DNA from: Roseofilum casamattae BLCC-M143
GTDB lineage: Bacteria; Cyanobacteriota; Cyanobacteriia; Cyanobacteriales; Desertifilaceae
NCBI RefSeq assembly: GCF_030068455.1
Contig: NZ_JAQOSQ010000008.1
Span: 1-64,000 of the forward strand
DNA: 64,000 bases
Reading direction: 5' to 3'
Part shown: one piece after another, positions 53,103 through 64,000 of the stretch
Layout of the letters: each line of letters opens with the position of its first letter
How positions within the stretch are numbered: position 1 is the first letter of the stretch
Made by a program: the position numbers and the translations under genes
Notes under the pieces: model-generated
Databases searched by the model: none
What the model saw: the letters and a program-made list of their open reading frames with translations, nothing else
What the model was told of the DNA's origin: nothing

Positions 53103-53975
53103 ATGTTCAAACGCGCTCTGATCTCCACAGATTTATCTGATGGTTTATATCGTCTGGTAAATGCACTTCCTGCCCTAGGCGAAAGTGGTTTAGAACATAT
53201 TGTATTTACTCACTGCGTTGCCCTTGAAGGAAAGATTCCCAAAGCGAGTGAGGAGAAAATTGAATGGGCCAGATCTCGCTTATCCACTCTTCGTCCCGAT
53301 ATACCCGAACGCCTCGACGTAACTGGAGAAGTTGTGCCCTCAAGCAGGCCCCATGAAGCCATCTTACAAATAGCGGACAAACATCAATCCGATCTGATTG
53401 TTTTCGGGGCAAATACTCATACGTTGATGGCGGAAAAACTCTTTGGTAGTACGAGCATGAATGTAGCTCAACACACCGAACTCCCGATCATGGTCTTGCG
53501 TCCGCAACTGATTTCTACCTATACCTCTGAGGAACTAAACCTGCGCTGTCGTAATTTGTTTCGCTACTTAATGCTGCCTTATGATGATAGCAACAGTGGG
53601 AAATACTTATTAGAGAGAGTCACTGCTTATGCCAAAGAGCGACCCGAAAACTCTTTAGAAAAAATCTTGTTAGTCTGGGTGATTGACGAGGGAAGTCGTC
53701 GCGATTTTAGCGGTATTGGTCTAGACCAAGCTCGAGCGAAACTGGAAACCGTGAAGAAAGAACTGGAAGGGTTAGATTTAGAAGTGGAAGTTGAAGTACG
53801 CAAAGGCGAGGTAATTCCACAAATTTTTGAATCAGCTCTAATTCACGATATTAGCGCGATCGCGGTTTCTTCCGGTCGCCGCAATCTCTTCGCCGAATTC
53901 TCCGCACCGAGCATCAGCAACAAAATTCTCCGTCGCAGTTGGCATCCAATTATCTATTTCTCTCCCCGTCACTAA
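53103..53975 (+). CDS. tandem universal stress protein
   Basis: A 290-residue protein with two Usp-fold halves (about 1-140 and 155-288). The first half has the strand KRALISTDLSD and a Gly/Ser region GANTHTLMAEKLFGSTS similar to the ATP loop. The second half is more divergent (SSGRRNLFAEFSAPSISN). It is unlike the single-domain Usp at 4782. It is convergent with the kinase gene 5 bases away. Confidence 0.85.
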   Translation: MFKRALISTDLSDGLYRLVNALPALGESGLEHIVFTHCVALEGKIPKASEEKIEWARSRLSTLRPDIPERLDVTGEVVPSSRPHEAILQIADKHQSDLIVFGANTHTLMAEKLFGSTSMNVAQHTELPIMVLRPQLISTYTSEELNLRCRNLFRYLMLPYDDSNSGKYLLERVTAYAKERPENSLEKILLVWVIDEGSRRDFSGIGLDQARAKLETVKKELEGLDLEVEVEVRKGEVIPQIFESALIHDISAIAVSSGRRNLFAEFSAPSISNKILRRSWHPIIYFSPRH

Positions 53976-53980
53976 CCGTT

Positions 53981-55591
53981 CTAGAACAGGGAATCTGATG
54001 CCCCCGCCTCCAGCCTCATCAAAATCTTCGGCTGGAGTTTTTCAAATTCTTTAGTCAGTAATTGCTTGCTTGTAGTGGGTTGACTCGCTGGAATCTGCTC
54101 GCTACTGAGAGACCAGTCTTGCAACCGTTGGCGCTGGGAAACATTAATACTCACATTATAAACATCAGCACAACGCCCCGGTTCCTCTAAAGCAAAAAAC
54201 AGCAAGCAATAGTGGCCCTTACCGGACAAGAGACGAGCCAACTGTTTCCCTCGATTGGTTTTCAAATCGATATAATATCGCAACCATCGCGGCCCTTGTT
54301 TCGGATCGTACAAAACCGTCAACCATAAAATCATGGGATGGGGCGAAATCGAACACAAGAAGTTCTTATACGTTTTATTGTAAAGTCGAGTAATTTGCCG
54401 CTGTTCGATCTCTTTTTTCTTCAGCATCACCCATAAGGTCACGAACGGTTCTTTCTCCTTAGTGTGTAATACTTGCGGAAAGACAATTTGCGCTAAAGGC
54501 TTCTCCTTCGGCCAGGTTTGTTCCCAACAGGTCATGTCAATCGCTGGCGAAGCTTGCACCACCTGGAGTTGGCTGACTGCGTGCATCGGTGCTGGTTGTG
54601 CTTTTACCTGGACGTTTGGTTGTGGTGGTGGTTTTGGCGCAGTCTGTTTCGCTGATGGAGAGCGCTCTTTTACCGGTTGAGTGCCAGCCGGAGGAGGAGC
54701 AGCCGAACCATTAACGTCCTGTTCTAATTTCTCCAGAATACTCACGATTTCGCGAGCGCTACTGGGACGATCTTTCGGCTTCTTTGCCAAGCAACCGAAG
54801 ATCAGGTTTTTGACTTCTTGGGGTAGTTTTAGAGTGGGCGCAACGGCAGCGAAGGAACGAGGGGTTTGGAAATGATGGGTTTTATACCACGCCCCAAAGG
54901 TATGGCTCTCTGCGGTCAGAGGCATATGGCCGGTGAGCATCTGGAACATCATGACGCCCAAGCTATAGAGATCGGAACTGCTGGTTAACTCTTTGCCTTC
55001 CATTTGTTCGGGAGAGGAATAAGCCAGAGTTCCCATAAAACAGTTGGTTTGCCCGGCATCTTCTTGCAGCAGTTTGGCAATCCCAAAATCGAGAATTTTG
55101 ACTAACTCGCCAAAACTATTATCTTCAGTGACCAGAATATTGCTGGGTTTAATATCTCGATGGACAATTGGAACCGTTTTACCATCTTTCTCGATACCTT
55201 CATGGGCGCATTGCAATCCGAGGGCAATTTGCCGAGACAGGCTGAGGAAGCGAGGTAAATTTGGTGTTTCTTCTCGGATGACATCGCTAAGACTATCGCC
55301 CTGGAGATATTCCATTACGTAGAACGGAATTTCGTCGTTCACTCCATAATCCATTACCCGGACAATGTGGAGGCTATTTTGTCCGAGGAGCGCGCAGGTG
55401 GTGGCTTCTCGCTCGAAGCGATCGCGCATTTTTTGATTGAGAAGTGCTTGGGAGAGAAATTTAACCGCAACCAATACTCCCCCGACTCTTTGGTCTTTGG
55501 CCAGGTAGACTTTCCCCATTGCCCCTTTACCAAGTAGTTCGACCAGTTGATAGCGATTGAATAGAATGCGGCCAATATTGGGGTCACTCAT
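53981..55591 (-). CDS. Ser/Thr protein kinase with unknown C-terminal domain
   Basis: A 536-residue kinase from the ATG at 55591; a GTG four codons upstream is also possible. The kinase domain (about 10-275) has LLGKGAMGKVY, VAVKFL, HRDIKPSNIL, DFGIAKL and the AYSSPEQ segment. A Pro/Lys-rich linker (about 290-350) leads to an approximately 180-residue domain that I do not recognise (PHPMILWLTVLYDP, YCLLFFALEEPG). The ATG lies inside the stop of a short upstream ORF (ATGAGTGA), which suggests translational coupling. Confidence 0.87.
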   Translation of the reverse strand: MSDPNIGRILFNRYQLVELLGKGAMGKVYLAKDQRVGGVLVAVKFLSQALLNQKMRDRFEREATTCALLGQNSLHIVRVMDYGVNDEIPFYVMEYLQGDSLSDVIREETPNLPRFLSLSRQIALGLQCAHEGIEKDGKTVPIVHRDIKPSNILVTEDNSFGELVKILDFGIAKLLQEDAGQTNCFMGTLAYSSPEQMEGKELTSSSDLYSLGVMMFQMLTGHMPLTAESHTFGAWYKTHHFQTPRSFAAVAPTLKLPQEVKNLIFGCLAKKPKDRPSSAREIVSILEKLEQDVNGSAAPPPAGTQPVKERSPSAKQTAPKPPPQPNVQVKAQPAPMHAVSQLQVVQASPAIDMTCWEQTWPKEKPLAQIVFPQVLHTKEKEPFVTLWVMLKKKEIEQRQITRLYNKTYKNFLCSISPHPMILWLTVLYDPKQGPRWLRYYIDLKTNRGKQLARLLSGKGHYCLLFFALEEPGRCADVYNVSINVSQRQRLQDWSLSSEQIPASQPTTSKQLLTKEFEKLQPKILMRLEAGASDSLF

Positions 55592-55826
55592 TAGATGTTG
55601 CACAAACTACTGGAATAGAATCGAGTTTCGTTAGGATAGCGAACAACTGGTGAGGTATTTCATCTTCATCGAGAGTGAGTTCTCCAAAACTGCGAGCTTC
55701 TCCTCTGGGGGCAATCAAGAATGCACCAAAAACATCGCGTTTACCCCACTCCAGTGTCACGGGTTTCTCAGAATAGCTCTTGGGTCTGCTGACTTTGGCC
55801 GGTGGGTTTGGTTAAATCAGCTTCAT
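55584..55826 (-). pseudogene. short ORF with in-frame stop, upstream of the kinase
   Basis: From the ATG at 55826 the frame reads M-K-L-I, then TAA (55812-55814), then P-N-P-P-A-K-V-S and continues open through SYSEKPVTLEWGKRDVF and FGELTLDEDEIPHQLF to a TGA at 55584 that overlaps the kinase start. Apart from the TAA, which one base change could have made from CAA, the frame would be an 80-residue protein. Alternatively, translation starts at the GTG 55760 and gives 58 residues (MTLEWGKRDVFGAF). I do not recognise the family. Composition is protein-like. Confidence 0.45.
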
Positions 55827-55923
55827 TATGGCTACTGAGCAAATAGTTCAATTTACGATGTCTTTCTTAATTGTAGCTCGAGTTGGTTGGACTGTAGCGG
55901 TATCTTTGGCCGATCGCGAAGGG

Positions 55924-56355
55924 CTAGTTGTCTGTTTGCCGCTCCAGTCGGACTTCCATGGCACTGGTGAGGTAATGTCCGGCGACGACGGCACTCGAGA
56001 GGTGGTAGGTATCGTAATCAATGCGATAGAGCATTTCAAAACTACTGCGGCGCTTCTTGTCTCCCAGTACCCAATAGCGCTGCATGATGGAGTCTGGAGC
56101 GACCCAACCTTCTCCTTCGACTTTTCCTAACAGGCTGTGTTGGAGGACGAAGGTGTATTGCCTCGCCCCACCATCAAGTCGTCCTTTATACTGATAAGAA
56201 ATGGCATCGCGATCGCCGTTAACGAAGGCCAGTTTGGTGACCATGGTAAACCAGTTATCTTGAGACCAGCGAACTAAGGTTGCCCCGCGAATGGGCATGG
56301 GCATTCCTTCTTTTTCCAGCCAGTTTCCTTCTAGAGTCCAGCGTCCGGGTTCCAT
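55924..56355 (-). CDS. hypothetical protein, lipocalin-like composition
   Basis: A 143-residue protein from the ATG at 56355 (starting MEPGRWTLEGNWLEK); a GTG six codons earlier would add VAHTFL. It is mostly beta-strand in appearance, with conserved-looking SQDNWFTMVTKLAFV, RDAISYQYKGRL and SLLGKVEGEGWVAPDSIMQRYW. I do not recognise the family, though the pattern resembles small beta-barrel proteins. It lies on the same strand as the short ORF and kinase, downstream of anmK. Confidence 0.6.
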   Translation of the reverse strand: MEPGRWTLEGNWLEKEGMPMPIRGATLVRWSQDNWFTMVTKLAFVNGDRDAISYQYKGRLDGGARQYTFVLQHSLLGKVEGEGWVAPDSIMQRYWVLGDKKRRSSFEMLYRIDYDTYHLSSAVVAGHYLTSAMEVRLERQTDN

Positions 56356-56460
56356 CAAAAATGTGTGAGCCACTTACCCATCCCTAATTCTTTGTCTCGA
56401 TCTGCAATCTCGGCATTGATGTATCCAGTCAGAATGCTTGCGAGGTTACCGACCTTATTA

Positions 56461-56482
56461 TGGTAGCATTACGATGCTACCA
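56461..56482. repeat. perfect stem-loop TGGTAGCAT-TACG-ATGCTACCA across the anmK stop
   Basis: A 9-base perfect inverted repeat with a 4-base loop spans the last codons of anmK. The TAA stop sits partly in the loop on the minus-strand transcript. No T-run follows, so it is not a typical terminator. Confidence 0.6.
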
Positions 56483-57632
56483 TTGTTGCGATTGCTTCAC
56501 TAGTGAGGTGTACCTCCCCTAGGAGCTGAAACGATTGAGCGCCGGTCACTTGGGGGAGATTCCCCGGTACGCCATGGCTGCGCCAGTAGGCGAGGACGGC
56601 AAAGGCGATCGCTTCTTTGAATTCGGCATTTAAACCGACGTCGTCTGTGGTGAGAACGGGAATGGGACTGAGATGATGGGCAATTCGGGATTTTAAGTAT
56701 GAATTGCGACTGCCACCACCGCAGAGAAGAACGCGATCGGGCATGTGTGGGAGAAAGTTTTGGTATTCGCTGGCGATGGAAAGGGCAGTAAATTCGGTTA
56801 GGGTAGCGAGCAGATCGGCAGGAGCGAGAGTGCGATCGTCGGCTTGCTGTTGGCAGAGGTTCCAGAACTGGGCGCCAAAGTATTCTCTACCGGTGGATTT
56901 GGGAGGAGGTTGCTGGAAATAGGGGTCTTGCATCCAAGTCTCGAGTAAGGGTTGACAAGGCGTTCCTGTCGCTGCCCATTCTCCATTTTTATCGTAGCTT
57001 TGCCGACCTTGACTGAGATGATATATGGCGAGATCGAGCAGGCTATTGGCGGGACCGGTATCCCAGCCATACACTCCGTCTCGGTTTTCCCGACTGTTGG
57101 CGGGTAAATAGGTTACATTGCCGATGCCGCCTAGGTTTTGCACGCATTGGGTTTGGGTGGGATGGCCGAGCAAGCAGGCATCGATGGGAGGAACTAGAGG
57201 GGCGCCGTGGCCGCCGGCAGCGAGGTCGGCGCGACGGAAGTTACTGATGGTGGGAATTTGACTGAGGTTGGCGATCGCCTCTCCCCGTCCCAGTTGTACG
57301 CTGTATCCTAAAGTACCATTAGGCGGCCGGTGAAAGACGGTTTGGCCGTGGGAGCCGATCAGTTCTGCGGGAGGATGACCTTGTTGTATATTAAGAGCAG
57401 CTTGGCTAAAGGCTCGGGCAATGCGATCGTCGAGTTGGGCTAGTTGGGGCATGGAGAGCAGTTCGCCGGCTGCGATCGCTAAAATATCCTGCTGTAACTC
57501 TTGGGAATACCCATAAGTTTCTGCTGCTACCAGTTCCACGTCTAGCTCGTATCCCGAACCAGAAATATCGACCAATGCGGCATCAATTCCATCTGCCGAA
57601 GTTCCGCTAATTAATCCAATAACATAGGTCAT
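56469..57632 (-). CDS. anmK: anhydro-N-acetylmuramic acid kinase
   Basis: It phosphorylates and hydrolyses 1,6-anhydro-MurNAc to MurNAc 6-phosphate in cell-wall recycling. A 387-residue member with ASKHA-type motifs: [17 protein letters not shown] at the N-terminus, [11 protein letters not shown] near residue 92, [10 protein letters not shown] near 190 and LLCGGGSRN near 312. It starts 21 bases after ktrA on the same strand. Confidence 0.93.
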   Translation of the reverse strand: MTYVIGLISGTSADGIDAALVDISGSGYELDVELVAAETYGYSQELQQDILAIAAGELLSMPQLAQLDDRIARAFSQAALNIQQGHPPAELIGSHGQTVFHRPPNGTLGYSVQLGRGEAIANLSQIPTISNFRRADLAAGGHGAPLVPPIDACLLGHPTQTQCVQNLGGIGNVTYLPANSRENRDGVYGWDTGPANSLLDLAIYHLSQGRQSYDKNGEWAATGTPCQPLLETWMQDPYFQQPPPKSTGREYFGAQFWNLCQQQADDRTLAPADLLATLTEFTALSIASEYQNFLPHMPDRVLLCGGGSRNSYLKSRIAHHLSPIPVLTTDDVGLNAEFKEAIAFAVLAYWRSHGVPGNLPQVTGAQSFQLLGEVHLTSEAIATMVAS

Positions 57633-57653
57633 CCTTTTGCTCTCCTCCTCCCG

Positions 57654-58352
57654 TTAAATTGGCAATCGATTAATTTCACTCTCTTTTCCAATCAAAACCA
57701 TGGAATCGCCTTTTTCCAGAGGTCGATTGGGATTGGGATTAATCTGTAACTGATTTTCTTGCTTATTGATGGCAATAACAATTAATTCATATTCGTTAGT
57801 TAAGTTTAATTCTGCTAGGGTTTTACCGGCGAAGGTTTCTGGAATTAACACTTCTACTATACAATTTTCCGGATCGAGTTCGACGCGCTCTAAAATATTC
57901 GGTTTGGTGAGCGATCGCGCTAAGGTACAGCCCATCTCATACTCTGGAAAGACAACCCAATCTGCCCCGACCTTATTTAATAGTTTCTCATGAATGTTTG
58001 AGGAGGCTTTCGAGACGACAAATTTAACGCCAGCCTCTTTCAAATTCAAGGTGGTAATGACACTTTCTTCCACGTATTCGCCAATACTGACAATGACGGT
58101 ATCGAACTCAAATACGCCAGCTTGCTTCAAGGCTGTGGGATCGGTGGCATCGAGGACGAGAGCATGGGTGACAATTTTATCGTTCAGAACTCGAGTGACT
58201 TGCTGTTCTCTCGAATCAATACCCAAGACTTCATATCCCATTTCGTATAAGGTCGAACAGACAGCTTGCCCGAACCGCCCCAAACCAATGACGGCAAACT
58301 GCCGAGCGCTTTGTCGCAAACGACGAAACCACCCAAATGACTGAATGTTCAC
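57654..58352 (-). CDS. ktrA: potassium uptake regulatory subunit KtrA (TrkA-N/TrkA-C)
   Basis: A 232-residue RCK protein. The N-terminal Rossmann domain has VIGLGRFGQAV and the acidic end of strand two in LGIDSREQ. TrkA-C is at about residues 150-230 (ETFAGKTLAELNLTNEYEL, GDSMVLIG). KtrA controls a KtrB/KtrE Na+-dependent K+ transporter, and nucleotide binding gates it. No ktrB gene lies beside it, as is also the case in other cyanobacteria. Confidence 0.9.
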   Translation of the reverse strand: MNIQSFGWFRRLRQSARQFAVIGLGRFGQAVCSTLYEMGYEVLGIDSREQQVTRVLNDKIVTHALVLDATDPTALKQAGVFEFDTVIVSIGEYVEESVITTLNLKEAGVKFVVSKASSNIHEKLLNKVGADWVVFPEYEMGCTLARSLTKPNILERVELDPENCIVEVLIPETFAGKTLAELNLTNEYELIVIAINKQENQLQINPNPNRPLEKGDSMVLIGKESEINRLPI

Positions 58353-58570
58353 TCTTCTTTCTCCTCTGCGATCGGTATAGTGGCGATCGCCAAAATGCTA
58401 ATGATTTTCGGCTATCCCTTCCAACCCGATGTACTGATGCTCTCACGATCGCCGATGTTTGTGAAGTCATTCATCGATTGAGGTTAATATTGAGGGCGAT
58501 CGCCCAATAGCGTCCCCATACCCTTATATACTGCCATATATCAACTCTGTTCCTTACCCGCTCGCGTTTC

Positions 58571-59152
58571 ATGCAATCGTTTATTCTCGCTACTGGCAAT
58601 CCTGGAAAACTCGAGGAAATGCAAACCTACTTCACCGGATTAGACCTCGAACTCTTGCTCAAACCCCCAGAGTTAGAGATCGAGGAAACTGGAGAGACAT
58701 TTGTAGACAATGCCTGTCTCAAAGCCTCAGAAGTAGCAAAAGCGACTGGGGAATGGGCGATCGCCGATGACTCGGGACTGGCGATCGACGCTCTCGGTGG
58801 CGCGCCGGGGATTTATTCTGCTCGTTATGGAAATAGCGATCGCGATCGGATCGAGCGGGTATTGCGAGAGTTAGACGGCAGTCCAAACCGTCGCGCCAAA
58901 TTTGTTTGCGCGATCGCTCTAGCGAGTCCCTCTGGAGAAATTGTCATAACTACAGAAGGAATTTGTCCCGGAGAAATTATCCAAGCTCCCAGAGGAACGG
59001 GAGGATTTGGCTACGATCCGATTTTCTACCTTCCGCAACATCAGCTTACCTTTGCGGAGTTAACCCCAGAAATGAAACATCAAGTCTCCCATCGCGGCGA
59101 AGCCTTCAAATTATTTCTCCCTAAGTTTCGAGCCTTATTTTTTAACCAGTGA
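58571..59152 (+). CDS. rdgB: XTP/dITP diphosphatase (RdgB/HAM1)
   Basis: It removes non-canonical purine nucleoside triphosphates such as dITP and XTP. A 193-residue protein with the TGNPGKLEEM start, DSGLAIDALGGAPGIYSARYG near residue 64, and GFGYDPIFYLP, all family hallmarks. It is divergent from ktrA and followed by rluD on the same strand. Confidence 0.95.
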   Translation: MQSFILATGNPGKLEEMQTYFTGLDLELLLKPPELEIEETGETFVDNACLKASEVAKATGEWAIADDSGLAIDALGGAPGIYSARYGNSDRDRIERVLRELDGSPNRRAKFVCAIALASPSGEIVITTEGICPGEIIQAPRGTGGFGYDPIFYLPQHQLTFAELTPEMKHQVSHRGEAFKLFLPKFRALFFNQ

Positions 59153-59229
59153 CGACTAAAGGGAACTGATTAATATCCCTCTTTTGCCACTTTGGCCAGA
59201 GGATAAATAGGATAAGCCGAAAATAGATA

Positions 59230-60216
59230 TTGACGACAACTGTGAACTTACCAGAGATTATTCATTTGCAGGTTGAAGGAAAGACCGATCGCCTCGATCG
59301 CTATCTTTCTGCGCAATTACCCGCTCTTTCGCGCTCGCGCGTACAGAAGCTGATCGAGCAGGGACAAGTGCAGATCGATGGTGAGGTCTGTCGAGTAAAG
59401 AAAACCAGCTTGCAACCGGGCGATCGCATCACCCTCATTATTCCTCCCGTGCAACCGGTGGATTTAATTCCCGAAGATATTCCCTTAGATATTCTCTACG
59501 AAGACGAAGACTTATTAATTGTAAATAAACCCGCTGGGTTAGTCGTCCATCCCGCTCCCGGACACGAAACCGGAACCTTAGTTCATGCTATTCTCGCCCA
59601 TTGTCCGAACTTGAAAGGTATTGGTGGCGAGCAGCGACCGGGAATCGTGCATCGATTGGATAAAGATACCACGGGAGCCTTGGCGATCGCGAAAACCGAA
59701 ACCGCGCTGTATCATTTACAAGACCAACTGAAGCAGAAAACTGCCCGTAGAGACTATCTGGGAGTCGTGCATGGCTGTCCGTCTAGCGAGAAGGGAACCG
59801 TAGACCAACCCATCGGACGCCATCGAGGCGATCGCAAAAAAATGGCGATCGTACCTGTTGAAAAAGGCGGTCGTCCTTCCATCACCCATTGGCAGATTCA
59901 AGAACGCCTCGGCAACCATACCTTAATCCATTTTCAACTGGAAACCGGACGAACCCATCAAATTCGCGTTCACAGCACCTTTCTCGGCCATCCCCTCGTC
60001 GGAGACCTCACCTACAGTCGGGGTCGTTCTCTTGGGGTGAATTTACCCGGACAAGCCTTGCACGCCTGGCGACTGCGCCTGCAACATCCCACAAAAAAGG
60101 AGTGGATAGAAACTATTGCTCCACCACCCCCAGAATTTACAAAACTTTTGCAAGTCTTAAGATTAAGACGCGGTTTTCCGGTAAGGAACCAAACCCATGT
60201 CGATATTCGCCGTTGA
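59230..60216 (+). CDS. rluD: 23S rRNA pseudouridine synthase, RluD type
   Basis: A 328-residue RluA-family enzyme that isomerises uridines in 23S rRNA. An S4 RNA-binding domain ([25 protein letters not shown], residues about 18-45) precedes the catalytic domain with [16 protein letters not shown] (catalytic Asp) near residue 140 and GRTHQIRVH. The start is TTG 59230 or GTG 59242. The 3' end overlaps the end of the convergent cpcG by 54 bases, which is unusual. Confidence 0.93.
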   Translation: MTTTVNLPEIIHLQVEGKTDRLDRYLSAQLPALSRSRVQKLIEQGQVQIDGEVCRVKKTSLQPGDRITLIIPPVQPVDLIPEDIPLDILYEDEDLLIVNKPAGLVVHPAPGHETGTLVHAILAHCPNLKGIGGEQRPGIVHRLDKDTTGALAIAKTETALYHLQDQLKQKTARRDYLGVVHGCPSSEKGTVDQPIGRHRGDRKKMAIVPVEKGGRPSITHWQIQERLGNHTLIHFQLETGRTHQIRVHSTFLGHPLVGDLTYSRGRSLGVNLPGQALHAWRLRLQHPTKKEWIETIAPPPPEFTKLLQVLRLRRGFPVRNQTHVDIRR

Positions 60217-60930
60217 TACTGGCGCCGCAAAAGTGTTTTTCGCGCTTTCGATAGACCGAGCCAGATCTAAGTACAGAGAAGGACTGCCAGCACCCGCTTT
60301 TTTCTCTTGGGGAGTAAACTTGCGGATAGCATTTTGCATAACCGGACGGGGGAAGCCCAACTGAGAACGATGGTAAGCTTCGTACCGAGGGGTTTTCAGG
60401 TTAAAGGGAGTATCTCCGGTAGCCCGTTGGGGCAGAGATCTGCGACGCTGGTAAGGAACCGTATCGTAACCGAAGTTATCCAGATACTCGTCACTTTCGA
60501 GCACTCGATCGACAAAACCTTGAACGCCTTTGGTCGCAACAACGATAGACCAAGCGAGTTTTTCCCGCTCGTTGTAAATGTCGCGTCCTAATAACCGTTG
60601 TACGCAGATTTCTACAAACCGATAGTTATTATTGGTTTCGTAGTTGAGGCGTAAAAATGGATAGGAAGTGACCAAACCTTTAATGAAATCGCGCACGGTG
60701 ATTTGACCGAAGCGTAGTTGAGACTCTAGAAAGGTTTGTTGATTTTGTTTGAGAATTTGGTGTTCGCTGTAGACCTGCCGGTAAGCAGCCCAGATCAGTT
60801 CATCGATACCGCTGTCTGAGAGCAGATTTTCAGCGGAATAGATAATCGGCTGCTCTTCCGAGCCTTTTTCATAGCCAGAAACACGCTCATTTTGTGTTTT
60901 TGGAGAGTAGTTTAATAAAGGAATTGCCAC
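60163..60930 (-). CDS. cpcG: phycobilisome rod-core linker CpcG
   Basis: A 255-residue protein that attaches phycocyanin rods to the allophycocyanin core. The linker (PBS_linker_poly) domain covers about residues 25-180, with [52 protein letters not shown] and [10 protein letters not shown]. The start is GTG (60930) after GGGAGATATATCAAG. The C-terminal tail of about 70 residues is typical for CpcG1-like forms. It is convergent and overlapping with rluD. Confidence 0.95.
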   Translation of the reverse strand: MAIPLLNYSPKTQNERVSGYEKGSEEQPIIYSAENLLSDSGIDELIWAAYRQVYSEHQILKQNQQTFLESQLRFGQITVRDFIKGLVTSYPFLRLNYETNNNYRFVEICVQRLLGRDIYNEREKLAWSIVVATKGVQGFVDRVLESDEYLDNFGYDTVPYQRRRSLPQRATGDTPFNLKTPRYEAYHRSQLGFPRPVMQNAIRKFTPQEKKAGAGSPSLYLDLARSIESAKNTFAAPVSTANIDMGLVPYRKTAS

Positions 60931-61090
60931 CTTGATATATCTCCCGAATCTTAGAAAAACTTACATTCCTTAACTGTTTACTATATAGCAAATTTCGGGC
61001 CGCGCTGTCGAAAGATTTGTTGCGCTGTTGAGAGACTACTATTGGCTGAAATGCAAGGATTCTTAATATTTTTTAATGATAGTTGGAGAT

Positions 61091-61125
61091 GGAGAATCAG
61101 GGAACAGGGAATGGGGAATAGAGAA
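61091..61125. repeat. heptanucleotide tandem repeat (STRR-like)
   Basis: Five consecutive 7-base units (GGAGAAT, CAGGGAA, CAGGGAA, TGGGGAA, TAGAGAA) lie in the 264-base gap between cpcG and eno. Short tandemly repeated heptamers of this kind are common in filamentous cyanobacteria. Confidence 0.7.
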
Positions 61126-61194
61126 TGGTTTTGTGCAACCTCTCCTCTACTCCTTTATTCCTCTGCTCTTCATTCAACCCGAATTCAGGCCGGG

Positions 61195-62971
<1,777 letters not shown>

Positions 62972-62986
62972 ATTGAGGGTTGAACA

Positions 62987-63001
62987 AGAAACCGGGTTTC
63001 T
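62987..63001. repeat. palindrome AGAAACCGGGTTTCT after gloA
   Basis: A perfect 7-base inverted repeat around one central base, 15 bases after the gloA stop and followed by CTCTTTCT. It is the short form of the dispersed AGAAACC element seen at 3358 and 52581, and might also help end the transcript. Confidence 0.65.
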
Positions 63002-63139
63002 CTCTTTCTGGTTTGGGTTAAACTGGCAAGATGCAGGAGGAACTTAAAGTCAACCGATCGCATGATTCTGGTGATGGTATTCTACAAAAGCCAGGTTATC
63101 TGCAAACTGCAATCTATTCTCTAGCCCATACCGCACATC

Positions 63140-64000
63140 ATGACTAGCCCTGTTTTTCCGATTCGCTGGGATGAGGATAATCGCTGTGTTATTCTGATCG
63201 ATCAAACTCAGCTCCCAACTCAGTATACGACCGTTGCGATCGCCACTGCTGAAGATATGGCCGTAGCAATTAAAACGATGATCGTGCGCGGCGCTCCAGC
63301 GATTGGGGTTTCGGCGGCTTATGGTATGGCATTGGGAGCGCGGGAGATTCAGACGAGCGATCGCCAATTATTCCTTACGCAACTGGATGAAGTCGCGCAA
63401 ATGCTGAAACAAACGCGACCGACAGCTGTTAATTTATTCTGGGCAATTTCACGGATGCTTGATGTGGCACAAGGGGCAGAAGGTACACCAGAAGAGATGG
63501 CAGGACACTTGCTGGAGGAGGCAAAGTCAATTCATGCGGAAGACTTGCTGACTTGTCAGGCGATCGGCCGGGAAGGTTTAAACGCGCTCCCTGGGAGTCC
63601 GGAGCGCCTGAAGTTGCTAACCCACTGCAATGCAGGTGCTCTGGCAACGGCGGGATACGGGACAGCGTTGAGCGTGGTGCGCGCGGCGTGGGATGCGGGA
63701 CGGTTGCAGCGGCTCTATGCGGATGAAACCCGACCTCGGTTGCAGGGAGCAAAATTAACCGCTTGGGAATGCGTGCAGGAAGGTATTCCGGTTACCGTGA
63801 TTTCGGATAATATGGCCGCCCATTGTATGCAGCAAGGGTTAATTGATGCCGTGGTGGTGGGAGCCGATCGCATTAGTGCCAATGGAGATACGGCGAATAA
63901 AATCGGAACCTATGGCGTTGCGATCGCGGCTAGAACACATAATATCCCCTTTTATGTCGCCGCACCACTTTCCACCGTAGACTTTAAGCTATCCCACGGT
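63140..64000 (+). CDS. mtnA: methylthioribose-1-phosphate isomerase, 5' part
   Basis: The gene is open to the right edge (287 codons without stop), so it is partial. MtnA isomerises 5-methylthioribose 1-phosphate to methylthioribulose 1-phosphate in methionine salvage. Visible family residues: [10 protein letters not shown] near residue 50, [16 protein letters not shown] with the catalytic Cys near 160, [16 protein letters not shown] near 195 and VVVGADRI with the catalytic Asp near 239. The ATG at 63140 gives the usual N-terminus IRWDED. Confidence 0.93.
   Translation, partial: MTSPVFPIRWDEDNRCVILIDQTQLPTQYTTVAIATAEDMAVAIKTMIVRGAPAIGVSAAYGMALGAREIQTSDRQLFLTQLDEVAQMLKQTRPTAVNLFWAISRMLDVAQGAEGTPEEMAGHLLEEAKSIHAEDLLTCQAIGREGLNALPGSPERLKLLTHCNAGALATAGYGTALSVVRAAWDAGRLQRLYADETRPRLQGAKLTAWECVQEGIPVTVISDNMAAHCMQQGLIDAVVVGADRISANGDTANKIGTYGVAIAARTHNIPFYVAAPLSTVDFKLSHG

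Overview
The window comes from a cyanobacterium. The octamer GCGATCGC (the HIP1 palindrome) and its core CGATCG recur throughout on both strands. The genes include a phycobilisome rod-core linker (cpcG), the phycobilisome-degradation protein NblA, the NDH-1 subunit NdhD, a ClpR/ClpP3 pair, a RuBisCO-type LysR regulator and a cluster resembling the Synechocystis slr0144-slr0152 (photosystem II assembly proficiency) operon. Several Ser/Thr kinases, Uma2-family genes, toxin-antitoxin remnants and heptanucleotide or palindromic dispersed repeats fit a multicellular or other large-genome cyanobacterium, but I cannot name the genus from sequence alone. I found no rRNA, tRNA or CRISPR array.

Layout. 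1-1.6 kb: the 3' end of an IS4-type transposase, a hypothetical ORF abutting it and a GNAT acetyltransferase. 1.6-6.1 kb: glycolytic pgi and pgk, then a UspA protein overlapping rbgA. 6.2-10.3 kb: a membrane diguanylate cyclase and two methyltransferases. 10.3-12.5 kb: a YidD protein fused to a VanX-type D-Ala-D-Ala dipeptidase, and a tandem pair of Uma2 genes. 12.5-20.4 kb: an ABC exporter, then a four-gene minus-strand operon of unknown function. That operon contains two paralogues of one uncharacterised domain; one of them continues into a roughly 1100-residue acidic region with ten near-identical tandem repeats. 20.5-26.9 kb: csaB, mgtE, an orphan proX and a molybdate uptake operon (modA, fused modBC). 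26.9-31 kb: TPR and von Willebrand A proteins, a MntA-type antitoxin with a decayed hepT, and an intact PIN toxin-antitoxin pair. 31-34.6 kb: clpR-clpP3, then a retron-like reverse transcriptase.

34.6-43 kb: a Uma2 gene and an eight-gene minus-strand cluster (roadblock-like protein, 2Fe-2S ferredoxin, two phycobiliprotein-like proteins, two V4R proteins, a small duplicated-motif protein, a Ser/Thr kinase). This cluster faces divergently from rbcR. 43-49 kb: a second Ser/Thr kinase, a TPR protein, thrS, a DUF2605/DUF2973 pair and a receiver-like/roadblock-like protein. 49-53 kb: ndhD, the ribosome hibernation factor (lrtA/hpf), lipB and nblA. 53-60 kb: a tandem Usp protein, a third kinase preceded by a short ORF with an in-frame stop, anmK, ktrA, rdgB and rluD. 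60-64 kb: cpcG (its 3' end overlaps rluD), eno, gloA and the start of mtnA, which runs off the window.

The most unusual items are the Mx162-like reverse transcriptase without room for a normal msr/msd, the YidD-VanX fusion, the repeat-bearing acidic operon, the phycobiliprotein-like paralogues in the assembly cluster (one keeps the residue aligned with the bilin-attachment cysteine), and the decayed hepT.
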